Origin: CAIYTF01 sp963664845
GTDB taxonomy: Bacteria; Bacteroidota; Ignavibacteria; Ignavibacteriales; Ignavibacteriaceae
Length of the DNA: 64,000 nt
Assembly (NCBI GenBank): GCA_963664845.1
Contig: OY761615.1
Location: 620,001-684,000 of the forward strand
Direction: 5' to 3'
In this document: positions 54,256 through 63,670 of the stretch, one piece after another
How positions within the stretch are numbered: position 1 is the stretch's first letter
Layout of the letters: every line of letters starts with the position of its first letter
Position numbers and translations under genes: made by a program
The notes under the pieces: model-generated
The model's database searches: none
Told to the model about the DNA's origin: nothing
The model's input: only the letters and a program-made list of their open reading frames with translations

Positions 54256-57200
54256 ATGGATTTTCTTAATCGTGAATTTCCGGGGAAATTAAGACCGGCC
54301 GAAGTACCACTCCTGGTTGACACATTTCGGTCAGCCGTAAATCGGTCACAGGAAATTGTAGTCTTGCAACAACATAGCGACAGACTTCAATTTCTACACG
54401 ATTTTGCGGAAGCAGCTGCAAAGCTATCCTTCCAGGAATATTTGACCCTCTCCAAAAGCGAGACAGGGCTTCTCCTGGAAACCATCCGTGCCCAATTCTT
54501 TCCCGAAGCTGCTCCACTTGAGTTCGGAAATAACCTTGAAAAATACCTGAAAGCTTCTTCAGCAAAAATTACAGAGATCATCCACAGCCTCAATTATGAT
54601 GACTATCAGGGACTGGTCGAATCATCTCTGGATATAATATTTCAGATCTCTCCTACCGGAAAACTGTTTTATGTCAGTCCCTCCATTGAAGAAACATTGG
54701 GTTATAGTCCCTCGGAATTAATCGGTCAACCCTTCACCAGTGTTGTCAATAAAGCGGAAGTACACAAATTTTTTCTTGCCCTCTCTCAATTTTTCAGAGA
54801 AAAAAAGCTTGCGGATTTCCAGGCAAATCTCATCCATAAGAACGGTAACCTTATACCCTGTGAAATCAACGGGAAACTCATCCAGAAAAACAACCGGTAT
54901 ATTGGCCAGGGCACCATCCGGGATATTCGTGACAGAAAGGTTACCGAAGAATCATTACGGGCCGCGGAATTTCTCTTCAGGGAAGTTTGGGAGCGGTCAA
55001 ATGATGGAATGAGAATTGTCAATGAACATGGCATTGTGACCATGTGCAACCAGGCTTATGCCAATTTGGTAGAGTTGAACCGGGAGGCAATTGAGGGGAA
55101 ACTCTATACCAGTGTATATAAAAAAGAGAACCGCAAAGGTCTCCTTTTACGGTTCTTTGAACGCTTTCGCCTCGATTTGTTCCCTCCGTTTTATGAAGAA
55201 GCGCTTGAAATTTGGAATGAAAAATGCAAGCATTTTGAAATTACTACATCAATGCTTAAGACCATTGAGAACAAGAAACTGCTTCTCTCCATATTACGTG
55301 ATATCACCGCGCGTAAACTCCAGGACAATGAAATAAAACGCAAGGATCAACTCCTCCAGGGGGTTTCTGAAGCCTCCCTTGCTCTTCTCGCAACAGATAA
55401 TTTTGAAGACGCTGTCAATTCCGCACTCAAAATCCTGGGAACTGCTGCTGATATTGACCGCGTTTATATTTTTTGCAACGCAGAAAATCCGGATAAACGA
55501 CTACCGGACCTCTATGAACTTTATGAATGGGCTGCGCAAAGTGAACTGGCACAAATTGATCACTTCCAAACTGAGATTATTTCCTATACACGGTTTGCCA
55601 GCATTAAACTGTATGACCGGCTCAAAAACGGTGAAATAGTCAGCTTCAACCTGAGTGACATGCCCGAATCTCAGCAAAGCGTATTTATTGATCGCAGTAT
55701 TAAATCCATTTTACTGGCGCCCCTGTTTATTGATAATAGTTTTTGGGGGTTTATCGGATTTGATGCCTGTAAATCGCTGAGAATTTGGTCGGATAATGAC
55801 AAATCGGTTATTGCTGCAATTGCAGCAAGCATTGGCGGTTTAATCCAAAGAAACAATGCAAGTTCTGAACTCAAGCGCAAAAACATCGAACTTGACCAGG
55901 CATTGGTTCAGGCTGAAGCGGCCACCAAAGCCAAGAGCGAATTCCTGGCCTTAATGAGTCATGAAATTAGAACCCCAATGAACGGGGTTATAGGTATGAC
56001 CGGGCTCCTGATGGATTCAAACCTTGACGCCGAACAAAGGGAGTTTGCCGAGACAATCCGCATAAGTGGCGAGCAACTCCTCGTCATTATTAATGATATT
56101 CTCGATTTTTCGAAGATCGAGTCCGACAAAATGGAGTTGGAAAAACAACCCTTTGAAATCAGGGAGTGCATTGAGGATACGCTTGACCTGCTTGGTTCCA
56201 AAGCTGCCGAAAAAGGCATTGACCTCTTGTACCTCATCAAAGACAACACTCCTCCCTGGGTTGTTGGCGATATTACAAGGCTGAGACAGATCCTTACAAA
56301 TTTAATTGGGAACGCCATTAAATTTACGTCAAATGGTGAAGTGTTTGTAGCAGTTAATGCAAAGCAACTGAATGGCAAGTGCTATGAATTGGAATTCTCG
56401 GTCCGTGATTCCGGTATCGGTATTTCTGACGAAAAAGTTACAAAACTTTTCCAACCATTTAGCCAGGTAGATTCTTCCACCACCAGAATTTATGGTGGAA
56501 CCGGTCTGGGTTTGGTGATAAGCAAAAGACTGGCTGAACTTATGGGTGGTAAAATGTGGGTCAATAGCCAACTGGGGAAAGGTTCAACGTTTTCCTTTAC
56601 GCTGCAGGCTGAGTCATCACCTATGGCTGCCCAGGTCAGCACGACCAATATTTTGCCTGATTTGCATGACAAGAACGTTCTTATTGTGGATGACAATCCT
56701 ACCAACAGAAAGATACTGCAACTTGAAGTTGAAAGCTGGAGTATGAAACCCACTCTCTACGGATTGCCTATGGAAGCACTTGATGAACTTGCCAAACCTG
56801 ACTCTCCGGTATTCGATCTGGCCATCCTTGATTATCAGATGCCTGAAATGGATGGTATGTCGCTTACAAGAAAAATCCGCGCAATGGAATCGGTTAAACA
56901 GTTCCCTATTATCATCCTCACCTCACTTGGCAGAAAAGAAGATCCGGCTGTACTGGCAGAATTAAATATTAAAAAGTTTCTTAATAAGCCGATTAAACAC
57001 TCTCAACTGTTCGAGAGTATTGTTTCAGTACTTTCCACAACGCCGGTTCAATTCCAACGCCCGGAACGTCACCCGACTCTCGACTCATCACTTGGCGAAA
57101 GACTGCCATTGCGCATACTGGTAGCCGAGGATAATGCAATCAACCAGCGGGTTGCCATTCGCATGCTTGAGCGGTTGGGATATCGGGCTGACGTTGCTGC

Positions 57201-57894
57201 CAATGGCATAGAAACGCTCGATGCTATGAAGGTTATTCCCTATGATGTGGTTTTCATGGATGTTCACATGCCCGAAATGGATGGTTTGGAGGCAACACGT
57301 CTCCTGCACCAGTTCTATGAGCCTGAAGACCGCCCGGTAATTATTGCTATGACTGCAAATGCCATGCAAGGCGATCGCGAGGATTGCATTGCTGTTGGCA
57401 TGGATGATTATGTTCCAAAACCCGTTCGCATTGAAGATTTCCAGGCAGTTATCGAGCGGTGGGGTACCAAAATCGCATCTCAAAAAGGTAACATAATTGA
57501 GCAGCTTCAGAAGAAAAAACACGATTACAAAATACTTGATGAGTCAAAGATCTCATTCTTGCGCGATCTGCAGTCCGAAGACGATATTATCTTTTTCATC
57601 GAACTTATTGATATGTACATGCGGGAAACGCCCAAAATGCTGGATCAGTTGAAAACAGCAGTCAATGAGAACAACAGTAAACAAATCGCTTTCCTTGCAC
57701 ATAAGCTTAAAGGAAGCAGTTTAACCTTGGGTGTTATACCAATTGCCGATCTGACACAAACGCTTGAATCGGAATGCAAAAATGGATATTCGGAAAAGCT
57801 TTCCTATATAGCCCGTGAGGTTCAGGATCTGTTCGATCTATCCATTAAGGATTTGAATCAGCTCAAGACAAAGTATTTAAAGGCAATTCCGTAA
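54256..57894 (+). CDS. Hybrid sensor histidine kinase (PAS-PAS-GAF-HisKA-HATPase-REC-REC-Hpt)
   Basis: 1212 residues, no membrane segment seen. Two PAS domains (about 115-230 with YDDYQGLVESSLDIIFQISP, and 235-355), a GAF domain (about 365-540), HisKA with LMSHEIRTPMNGVIGM (phospho-His569), and an HATPase with LIGNAIKFT, DSGIGI and GGTGLGLVISK. Two receivers follow with Asp859 (AILDYQMPEMDG) and Asp1002 (VFMDVHMPEMDG), and an Hpt domain with His1149 (AFLAHKLKGSSL). All phosphorelay residues are present, so it can run a multi-step relay. Its output partner is not in the window. Contrast with the degenerate relative at 11246-13600. Confidence 0.93.
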   Translation: MDFLNREFPGKLRPAEVPLLVDTFRSAVNRSQEIVVLQQHSDRLQFLHDFAEAAAKLSFQEYLTLSKSETGLLLETIRAQFFPEAAPLEFGNNLEKYLKASSAKITEIIHSLNYDDYQGLVESSLDIIFQISPTGKLFYVSPSIEETLGYSPSELIGQPFTSVVNKAEVHKFFLALSQFFREKKLADFQANLIHKNGNLIPCEINGKLIQKNNRYIGQGTIRDIRDRKVTEESLRAAEFLFREVWERSNDGMRIVNEHGIVTMCNQAYANLVELNREAIEGKLYTSVYKKENRKGLLLRFFERFRLDLFPPFYEEALEIWNEKCKHFEITTSMLKTIENKKLLLSILRDITARKLQDNEIKRKDQLLQGVSEASLALLATDNFEDAVNSALKILGTAADIDRVYIFCNAENPDKRLPDLYELYEWAAQSELAQIDHFQTEIISYTRFASIKLYDRLKNGEIVSFNLSDMPESQQSVFIDRSIKSILLAPLFIDNSFWGFIGFDACKSLRIWSDNDKSVIAAIAASIGGLIQRNNASSELKRKNIELDQALVQAEAATKAKSEFLALMSHEIRTPMNGVIGMTGLLMDSNLDAEQREFAETIRISGEQLLVIINDILDFSKIESDKMELEKQPFEIRECIEDTLDLLGSKAAEKGIDLLYLIKDNTPPWVVGDITRLRQILTNLIGNAIKFTSNGEVFVAVNAKQLNGKCYELEFSVRDSGIGISDEKVTKLFQPFSQVDSSTTRIYGGTGLGLVISKRLAELMGGKMWVNSQLGKGSTFSFTLQAESSPMAAQVSTTNILPDLHDKNVLIVDDNPTNRKILQLEVESWSMKPTLYGLPMEALDELAKPDSPVFDLAILDYQMPEMDGMSLTRKIRAMESVKQFPIIILTSLGRKEDPAVLAELNIKKFLNKPIKHSQLFESIVSVLSTTPVQFQRPERHPTLDSSLGERLPLRILVAEDNAINQRVAIRMLERLGYRADVAANGIETLDAMKVIPYDVVFMDVHMPEMDGLEATRLLHQFYEPEDRPVIIAMTANAMQGDREDCIAVGMDDYVPKPVRIEDFQAVIERWGTKIASQKGNIIEQLQKKKHDYKILDESKISFLRDLQSEDDIIFFIELIDMYMRETPKMLDQLKTAVNENNSKQIAFLAHKLKGSSLTLGVIPIADLTQTLESECKNGYSEKLSYIAREVQDLFDLSIKDLNQLKTKYLKAIP

Positions 57895-58143
57895 CCGCCA
57901 TACACCATTTCACTGATGCGCACATTCAATTCACTTTTACCATACAGCTTTAGTGTATAAGTCAGTTATAGCGTTTAGGTCAGTTTAAAGATTCAGTGGG
58001 TTTAGATACGGTTGGCAAAAAAACAGCGACAAAAAGTACATTTGGGAATTATCCTGCCTGAAGAATTAATATAGTCCTATCAGTAATCCTACTTTTTTTT
58101 ACTGTATAAATTAAATATATTTAAAGTTTATTGTTAAGAGCAT
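57895..58143. other. Intergenic region
   Basis: 249 bp, AT-rich in the last 70 bp (ACTGTATAAATTAAATATATT), where the GGGP synthase promoter is expected. CAGTTATAGCGTTTAGGTCAG shows partial internal repetition. No gene. Confidence 0.4.
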
Positions 58144-58902
58144 ATGATAGTTTATAATTACCTGTTAGATAAAATCAAGGATCTTGGCGCTGCTTATCTG
58201 GTTCTGATTGACCCTGATAAATTTTCGCCGGAAAACGCAGAAGAATTCCTGAAACACTGCACCGAAGCAAAGGTTGACGCCTTGCTCGTAGGCGGCAGTT
58301 TGCTTATTAACGGGAACCTTGATGAGACTCTCAAAATAGTTAAAAGCTATTCTGATATTCCCACTATTCTATTTCCTGGAAGCGTCAATCAGCTTTCCAA
58401 ACTGGCTGATGCACTGCTGTATATCTCCCTCATCAGCGGCAGGAATGCCGAACATTTGATTGGAAAACAGGTAATTGCCGCTCCGATGATTCGCCAAATG
58501 CAGATTGAGCCGATTTCTACCGGGTATATGCTTATAGAATCATCAGCCAAGACAACCGCCGAATATATTAGTGGAAGCCTTCCTATTCCCAGAAATAAAC
58601 CCGAGATTGCAATGGCCACTGCCCTTGCGGCCCAATATCTGGGTATGAAATTTGTGTATCTTGAGGCAGGCTCTGGTGCAAACAATCACGTCCCTTTTGA
58701 GATGGTTGAAATGGTATCCAAAACCTGCACAATACCGGTTATTGTAGGAGGAGGCATCAGAACACCTGAAACCGCCGCAAAAATGGTTGCAGCAGGGGCT
58801 AAAATTGTAGTCACCGGAAACCACTTTGAATCTTCCCAAAACTGGGCTGCTATGCACGAGTTTGCAGCCGCCGTTCACCATAAAGCCAATAAAGCAGAAT
58901 AA
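58144..58902 (+). CDS. Geranylgeranylglyceryl phosphate synthase-like (PcrB/GGGPS)
   Basis: This 252-residue TIM-barrel prenyltransferase joins a polyprenyl diphosphate to glycerol 1-phosphate. Motifs: AAYLVLIDPDKF, DALLVGGSLLINGN, ILFPGSVNQLS, KFVYLEAGSGANNHVP, VIVGGGIRTPETA and VVTGNHFE. In Archaea it makes ether lipids. Group II members are known in Bacteroidota, with unclear physiological role; the prenyl chain length cannot be read here. It is 25 bp upstream of gmhA, likely in one transcript. Confidence 0.9.
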   Translation: MIVYNYLLDKIKDLGAAYLVLIDPDKFSPENAEEFLKHCTEAKVDALLVGGSLLINGNLDETLKIVKSYSDIPTILFPGSVNQLSKLADALLYISLISGRNAEHLIGKQVIAAPMIRQMQIEPISTGYMLIESSAKTTAEYISGSLPIPRNKPEIAMATALAAQYLGMKFVYLEAGSGANNHVPFEMVEMVSKTCTIPVIVGGGIRTPETAAKMVAAGAKIVVTGNHFESSQNWAAMHEFAAAVHHKANKAE

Positions 58903-58927
58903 TCCCTCAGGAATTTGGATAACCAAA

Positions 58928-59518
58928 ATGAATAAAACAGATTTTTTGCTTTCTTCTCTGGATGAAAGCGCTGAAACAAAACTGAAAATGAAAGAAACCT
59001 GCCGTGAGAGCATACTCCGGGCAGTTGATTTGCTCGTTGCTGCATACAAAAACGGCAACAAACTGCTCCTCTGCGGCAATGGCGGCAGCGCTGCCGACTG
59101 TCAGCATATTGCAACCGAGTTCATGGTTCGCCTAAGCCACCATATTCAGCGCCCTGCTCTTCCTGCTATTGCACTTACTACCGATACTTCGAACCTGACA
59201 GCAGGCGGCAATGATATAGGTTTTGAGAATATATTCGCCAGAAACGTTGAAGGGTTGGGCAATGCCGGTGATGTTCTTCTGGCCATTTCCACCAGTGGAA
59301 ATTCTCCAAATGTTTTGAAAGCGATTGAAATGGCGAAACAGAAAAGAATTTCTGTCATTGCCTTCCTTGGCGGTTCAGGCGGCAAAATAAAAGATTTGGT
59401 TGATATCGCAGTAGTCATTCCTTCTGCTAACACACAGCGCATTCAGGAAGGACATATAACTTCAGCGCACATCATCTGTGAACTGGTTGAGGAAGAATTA
59501 TACGGAAATAAGGCTTAA
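58928..59518 (+). CDS. gmhA: Sedoheptulose 7-phosphate isomerase
   Basis: This 196-residue SIS-domain enzyme converts sedoheptulose 7-phosphate to heptose 7-phosphate, the first step of ADP-heptose synthesis. Motifs: LLCGNGGSAADCQHIATEFM, ALTTDTSNLTAGGNDIGFENIF, LLAISTSGNSPNVLKAI and EGHITSAHIICELVEEEL. The start at 58928 (MNKTDFLLSSLDES) fits the family; the longer frame from 58826 would overlap the GGGP synthase gene. It supplies RfaE1 (47992) with substrate. Confidence 0.93.
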   Translation: MNKTDFLLSSLDESAETKLKMKETCRESILRAVDLLVAAYKNGNKLLLCGNGGSAADCQHIATEFMVRLSHHIQRPALPAIALTTDTSNLTAGGNDIGFENIFARNVEGLGNAGDVLLAISTSGNSPNVLKAIEMAKQKRISVIAFLGGSGGKIKDLVDIAVVIPSANTQRIQEGHITSAHIICELVEEELYGNKA

Positions 59519-59742
59519 TAATACAGCCGCTGACTTTTGCCATAGGGCCATTTGTAAATTTCCTCATTGAACATGCTTCGTTATCCAAGCAAGCGCCTGA
59601 CCCTTATGCCCATTGTGAATTTACGCGAACAGGCAACCCCGCATTCCATTTAAAGATACGCATTAGTTCTCCGAAAATGTTTCCGGACGGGTGGAAAGGT
59701 TGGGATCATGATAAACTCGTGCCCCTTCATTAAGCCGTGACC
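59519..59742. other. Intergenic region between convergent genes
   Basis: Nothing notable is seen; no clear terminator hairpin. Confidence 0.35.
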
Positions 59743-60504
59743 TCACTTGTTTTTTAAAACTTCCGCAGCAAGACTCAAATATGCATGCGATCCTTTGGAT
59801 ACCGCATTGTACAATACAGCCGGGATACCATGAAACGTTGCTTCGGTTATTGCCACGTTTTTGGGAATGTGGGTTTGAAGAAGATACTGTTTATAATTGG
59901 TTTCCAGTTCCAGCATAGCTTTTACAGATATCTTTGTTTTAGCCTCATACATAGTAAAGAATATTCCCTCGATTTTTAATTTCGGATTATATACCTTTTT
60001 TACGTATTCAATATGCTGAATCATTTTCTTCAATGCACTGAGTGAGAACGTTTCTGCACGTACCGGGATCAGGACTGAGTCTGCGACAGCGAGGGCATTG
60101 ATGCTCATACCACGAATTGAGGGAGGGCAATCAATAATGATATAATCGTAGTACATTTCAATAGACCTGACAGTATTGACTATAAACATAATATTTGTGG
60201 CAAGCTTATCAAATCTTTGTTCCATTTCGTAGGAAGGCACACAGGCAGGAATAAAATCCAGAAAAGGTACTTCGGTCTGATGTATACATTTTTCAATCGC
60301 TTTGGTATACGCAATTATCTGAAATATATCACCGCTTATTTTTTCCGGGCCGAAACCCAATGCAATTGAACAAGACCCTGAAGCATCAAAATCTATGATG
60401 ATAGTCTTCTTTTCAGCCACGGCAAGACTCGCCGCGAGATTAACCACCGTAGTTGTTTTTCCAACTCCTCCTTTGGGAACAGAAACCGCAATTATTTTAG
60501 CCAT
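59743..60504 (-). CDS. ParA/Soj-family ATPase
   Basis: This 253-residue deviant Walker ATPase has AVSVPKGGVGKTTTVVNLA (with the signature Lys), then IIIDFDASGS and YIIIDCPPSIRGMS. It lacks the N-terminal DNA-binding region of plasmid ParA, so it is the short chromosomal type. No parB or parS is seen beside it, so segregation is one possibility and positioning of another cargo is another. The start is the ATG at 60504; a longer frame to 60654 lacks family similarity. A tRNA gene lies upstream. Confidence 0.85.
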   Translation of the reverse strand: MAKIIAVSVPKGGVGKTTTVVNLAASLAVAEKKTIIIDFDASGSCSIALGFGPEKISGDIFQIIAYTKAIEKCIHQTEVPFLDFIPACVPSYEMEQRFDKLATNIMFIVNTVRSIEMYYDYIIIDCPPSIRGMSINALAVADSVLIPVRAETFSLSALKKMIQHIEYVKKVYNPKLKIEGIFFTMYEAKTKISVKAMLELETNYKQYLLQTHIPKNVAITEATFHGIPAVLYNAVSKGSHAYLSLAAEVLKNK

Positions 60505-60762
60505 ACTGTTTCTTTTATAAGTTCTGAATAGGCAGGACTGCTTTATTTCCGCGAAATTAGCGTTTAAAATCTGAAAATGCAAAACACCCCTGTTGCTGTA
60601 ATAACTTTGTTTTAATGTCTTTCTTCGCGGACCCATGGATACTGATGAATGCATATATCAATGGGATAGTGCAATGCGATGATTTCTCAGGTAAAACTGT
60701 TTAGGATGATCTTCTGATATGGGATAGTGAAATGGTAGGGTAGTAAACACACTGGTTTAAAA

Positions 60763-60798
60763 CAAAAAAAGCTTAAAATCTTGCGAAATTAAGCTTTT
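60763..60798 (-). terminator. Terminator of tRNA-Lys
   Basis: On the minus strand AAAAGCTTAA and TTAAGCTTTT form a perfect 10-bp stem followed by a T-run, directly after the tRNA. Confidence 0.75.
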
Positions 60799-60803
60799 CT
60801 TCG

Positions 60804-60875
60804 TGAGCGCGGGTGGGCTCGAACCACCGACCTTTACCTTAAAAGGGTATTGCTCTACCACTGAGCTACGCGCCC
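60804..60875 (-). tRNA. tRNA-Lys (anticodon UUU)
   Basis: The gene folds as a 72-nt cloverleaf. The acceptor arms GGGCGCG and CGCGCTC pair with one G-U. The D arm is GCTCAGTGGTAGAGC. The anticodon loop is CTTTTAA, giving UUU. The T arm is GGTGGTTCGAGCCCACC. The anticodon stem has one weak closing pair. The 3' CCA is not encoded. Confidence 0.93.
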
Positions 60876-61279
60876 ATCATTTTTATATGAAGTCCAATTG
60901 CATCGGATATCTTATAAAATCATAGACTTCAAATATATGATTTTTCAGGTAAATTCACAAAAAAAAATACACGTTTCAGAATAAAATATATCGGGAGATC
61001 CATATTTAAAAAATCTTTCGGCACCCAAATTTCCGCGCCTGCATAAAAAGCCGGCTCCCTTCCACACGCACTATCGCTCGGCATCCCATTACCGGCTCGT
61101 CCTCCGGTTTCCCTTTTGGTAACGCCTGGTATTCTGCTCGCCGTACCATTAGTGTTCACCCTGCGCTTCCTTTAACAGATTCGCTTCCCAAAATTCGGGT
61201 CACAAATTAAGATAGCAATAAGTCCCTCCGGTTTTCGTATTTTTGCATTCCACCTTTTTTTCAATTACAATAAGCAGAA
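60876..61279. other. Intergenic region upstream of the ABC-F gene
   Basis: About 400 bp. A minus-strand frame at 60929-61159 has no protein features. Short GC-rich inverted pieces occur around 61030-61110 (AAGCCGGCT and others). No gene is called. Confidence 0.4.
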
Positions 61280-62911
61280 ATGATAAGCACAAGCAATATT
61301 ACTCTCAGGTTTGGGAAACGTACATTATTTGAAGAAGTCAATCTTAAATTCACTCCGGGAAATTGTTACGGCATAATCGGGGCTAACGGTTCCGGAAAAT
61401 CAACTTTTATCAAAATTCTCTCCGGCGATATCGAGCCATCCTCCGGAGAAGTTGCCATCACACCGGGTGACCGTCTGGCCACTCTGAAGCAAAATCAGTT
61501 CGAATTCGACGAATTTGAGGTCATTCGCACCGTTATGGTAGGACATAAAAGGCTTTATTCCATTATGGAAGAAAAAGATGCCTTATATGCCAAATCCGAA
61601 TTCTCAGATGCAGACGGCTTACGGATATCCGAACTGGAATCCGAATTCGCCGAGCTGAATGGTTGGGAAGCCGAATCCGAAGCAGCATCGCTGCTGAGCG
61701 GTCTGGGTATTGCCGATGAGAACCATTACAAGCTCATGAGCGAGCTATCAGGAAACGAAAAAGTGAAGGTCCTGCTCGCGCAGGCACTCTTTGGTAACCC
61801 TGATATTCTCCTGCTCGATGAACCTACGAACCACCTTGACATCATTTCAATTGGCTGGCTTGAAGAATTTCTGGACAAGTTTAAAAATACGGTTATCGTC
61901 ATTTCCCACGACAGGCACTTTCTGAATCAGGTCTGTACCCACATTGCCGATATCGATTACGGTAAAATTCAGATGTACACAGGCAACTATGATTTCTGGC
62001 TCGAAAGCAGTCAGCTTGCCTTGAAACAGGCAAAAGATGCTAACAAGAAAATTGAAGCGAAACGTGCTGAATTGCAGGAATTCATTTCCCGGTTCAGTGC
62101 AAACGCATCCAAATCAAAGCAGGCTACCTCACGCAAAAAACAACTGGAAAACCTGACTCTGGAAGACATTAAACCTTCTTCGAGAAAGATGCCCTATATT
62201 GCCTTCAAGCCGGACCGCGAAGCAGGAAACAATCTCTGCGAGATGAAGAATCTCTCAAAATCCCGAGGCGATGAACTGCTCATTAACAACATTTCCATCA
62301 AAGTTGAGCGTGGCGATAAAATCGCTTTTGTGGGCCCCAACGACCAGGCAAAATCGACAATTTTCAATATACTCATGGAAGAGGAAAAGCCCGATGAAGG
62401 TTCCTTTGAATGGGGTATCACTACGTCCCAGGCCTATTTCCCCAAAGACAATGCACACTATTTTGATGTCGACCTGAATTTGATTGATTGGCTTCGCCAG
62501 TATTCAAAGGAAAAAGAAGAAACCTATATTCGCGGATTCCTTGGACGAATGCTCTTTAGCGGTGAAGAATCTCTCAAGAAAGCCAATGTTCTCTCAGGCG
62601 GTGAACGTGTGCGCTGTATGCTGGCCCGGATGATGTGCACCGGTGCGAATGTGCTTCTGCTCGATGAACCGACCAATCACCTCGATCTGGAGGCAATTTC
62701 GGCACTTAACAACGGGCTCATAGATTTCAAGGGAACGGTGCTGTTCTCCTCACACGATCACCAGTTCATTCAGACGATCGCGAACAGGATCATAGAGATT
62801 ATCCCATCCGGGATCATCGATAAACGTATGACTTTCGATGAATATCTCACCGACGAGAATATCAAAAACGTTCATGCTTCCGTTTACCACGCAACTGTGA
62901 TCAATATTTAA
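61280..62911 (+). CDS. ABC-F family ATPase (YbiT/YkpA-like)
   Basis: This 543-residue soluble protein has two ABC domains and no membrane part. First domain: Walker A GANGSGKST, signature LSGNEKVKV, Walker B ILLLDEPTNHLD. The linker is rich in Lys/Glu (KKIEAKRAELQEF). Second domain: Walker A GPNDQAKST, signature LSGGERVRC, Walker B VLLLDEPTNHLD. The altered second P-loop and the segment WGITTSQAYFPKDN are features I recall from the YbiT/YkpA branch. ABC-F proteins act on the ribosome in translation or antibiotic protection; the role here is not known. A terminator follows. Confidence 0.9.
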   Translation: MISTSNITLRFGKRTLFEEVNLKFTPGNCYGIIGANGSGKSTFIKILSGDIEPSSGEVAITPGDRLATLKQNQFEFDEFEVIRTVMVGHKRLYSIMEEKDALYAKSEFSDADGLRISELESEFAELNGWEAESEAASLLSGLGIADENHYKLMSELSGNEKVKVLLAQALFGNPDILLLDEPTNHLDIISIGWLEEFLDKFKNTVIVISHDRHFLNQVCTHIADIDYGKIQMYTGNYDFWLESSQLALKQAKDANKKIEAKRAELQEFISRFSANASKSKQATSRKKQLENLTLEDIKPSSRKMPYIAFKPDREAGNNLCEMKNLSKSRGDELLINNISIKVERGDKIAFVGPNDQAKSTIFNILMEEEKPDEGSFEWGITTSQAYFPKDNAHYFDVDLNLIDWLRQYSKEKEETYIRGFLGRMLFSGEESLKKANVLSGGERVRCMLARMMCTGANVLLLDEPTNHLDLEAISALNNGLIDFKGTVLFSSHDHQFIQTIANRIIEIIPSGIIDKRMTFDEYLTDENIKNVHASVYHATVINI

Positions 62912-62938
62912 AAGGGCTTCAGCCTTGCCATTTGAACT

Positions 62939-62977
62939 CAGACCCGGAGTAATCGCGGGTCTGTTTCTTCTTTTTTG
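62939..62977 (+). terminator. Terminator after the ABC-F gene
   Basis: CAGACCCG (62939-62946) and CGGGTCTG (62956-62963) form an 8-bp stem, followed by TTTCTTCTTTTTT. Confidence 0.8.
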
Positions 62978-63032
62978 CTCTCATTTTTCGTATTTTGCAA
63001 CCCTTAATTTCATAACTATTTAGGAGGTCCTT

Positions 63033-63653
63033 ATTTCACTCGTAGAGATCATAGGCTATGTAGCCTCAGTTTTGCTCGCCATCTCCCTCATGATGAGCGG
63101 TATAGTAAAACTTCGCATAATAAACTTAATTGGCGCCGCACTGTTTTCAGCGTATGGATTCATCGTGCACGCTTACCCGGTAGCCATTGTTAACGGTTAT
63201 ATCGCCCTCGTTGACATTTATTACCTATATGACATATTTAAATCCGAGGAATTTTTCAGAATACTCGAAGTGATGCACGATTCAGAATATCTTAAATATT
63301 TCCTGGATTTCCACATGGATGAGATCAAAAAATATATGCCGGCATTCGATTATACACCAAATGAGAAGACAACAACTTTCTTCATTCTCCGGAATTCAAT
63401 TCCTGCCGGTTTGATCATTGCAGAAAAGTTGGATGCGGAAAGCCTCCATATTGAGCTCGACTTTGTCATCCCCGGCTATCGCGACCTGAAAATCGGGAAA
63501 TATGTCTACAAAACAATTTTTAACAAGAAAAAAGTCCGGAAACTCTATAGCGATCCCGGCAATGCCAAACACGACTCCTATTTGCAGAAAATGGGGTTTG
63601 AAAAAGCAGAAATAGCCGGTAAACCGCTTTTCTGTCTTGAAGAAGGCAAATAA
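63033..63653 (+). CDS. Membrane protein fused to a GNAT-like domain, apparent ATT start
   Basis: About 206 residues. Two or three N-terminal membrane segments (IIGYVASVLLAISLMMSG; IINLIGAALFSAYGFIV; VNGYIALVDIYYLYDIF) precede an acetyltransferase-like C-terminal domain (about 100-206: FFILRNSIPAGLIIAEKL, IELDFVIPGYRDLKIGKYVYKTIF, LQKMGFEK). The open frame has no ATG, GTG or TTG before TTG 63072, which would cut into the first membrane segment. An ATT at 63033, 5 nt after GGAGGT, fits family length, so I use it as the start. The acetyl substrate is unknown. Confidence 0.6.
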   Translation: MSLVEIIGYVASVLLAISLMMSGIVKLRIINLIGAALFSAYGFIVHAYPVAIVNGYIALVDIYYLYDIFKSEEFFRILEVMHDSEYLKYFLDFHMDEIKKYMPAFDYTPNEKTTTFFILRNSIPAGLIIAEKLDAESLHIELDFVIPGYRDLKIGKYVYKTIFNKKKVRKLYSDPGNAKHDSYLQKMGFEKAEIAGKPLFCLEEGK

Positions 63654-63670
63654 TTACACCTGCTTCCTGG

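Noticed and set aside
58826..58927. Upstream extension of gmhA overlapping the GGGP synthase gene
   Set aside because: The ATG at 58928 fits the family length, and the extension has no similarity.
60505..60654. Upstream extension of the ParA-like gene by 50 codons
   Set aside because: The family begins a few residues before KGGVGKT; the extension is not conserved-looking.
60929..61159. 76-codon minus-strand frame near tRNA-Lys
   Set aside because: It has Gly/Arg-rich chance composition and no promoter or ribosome site, and lies in an intergenic region.
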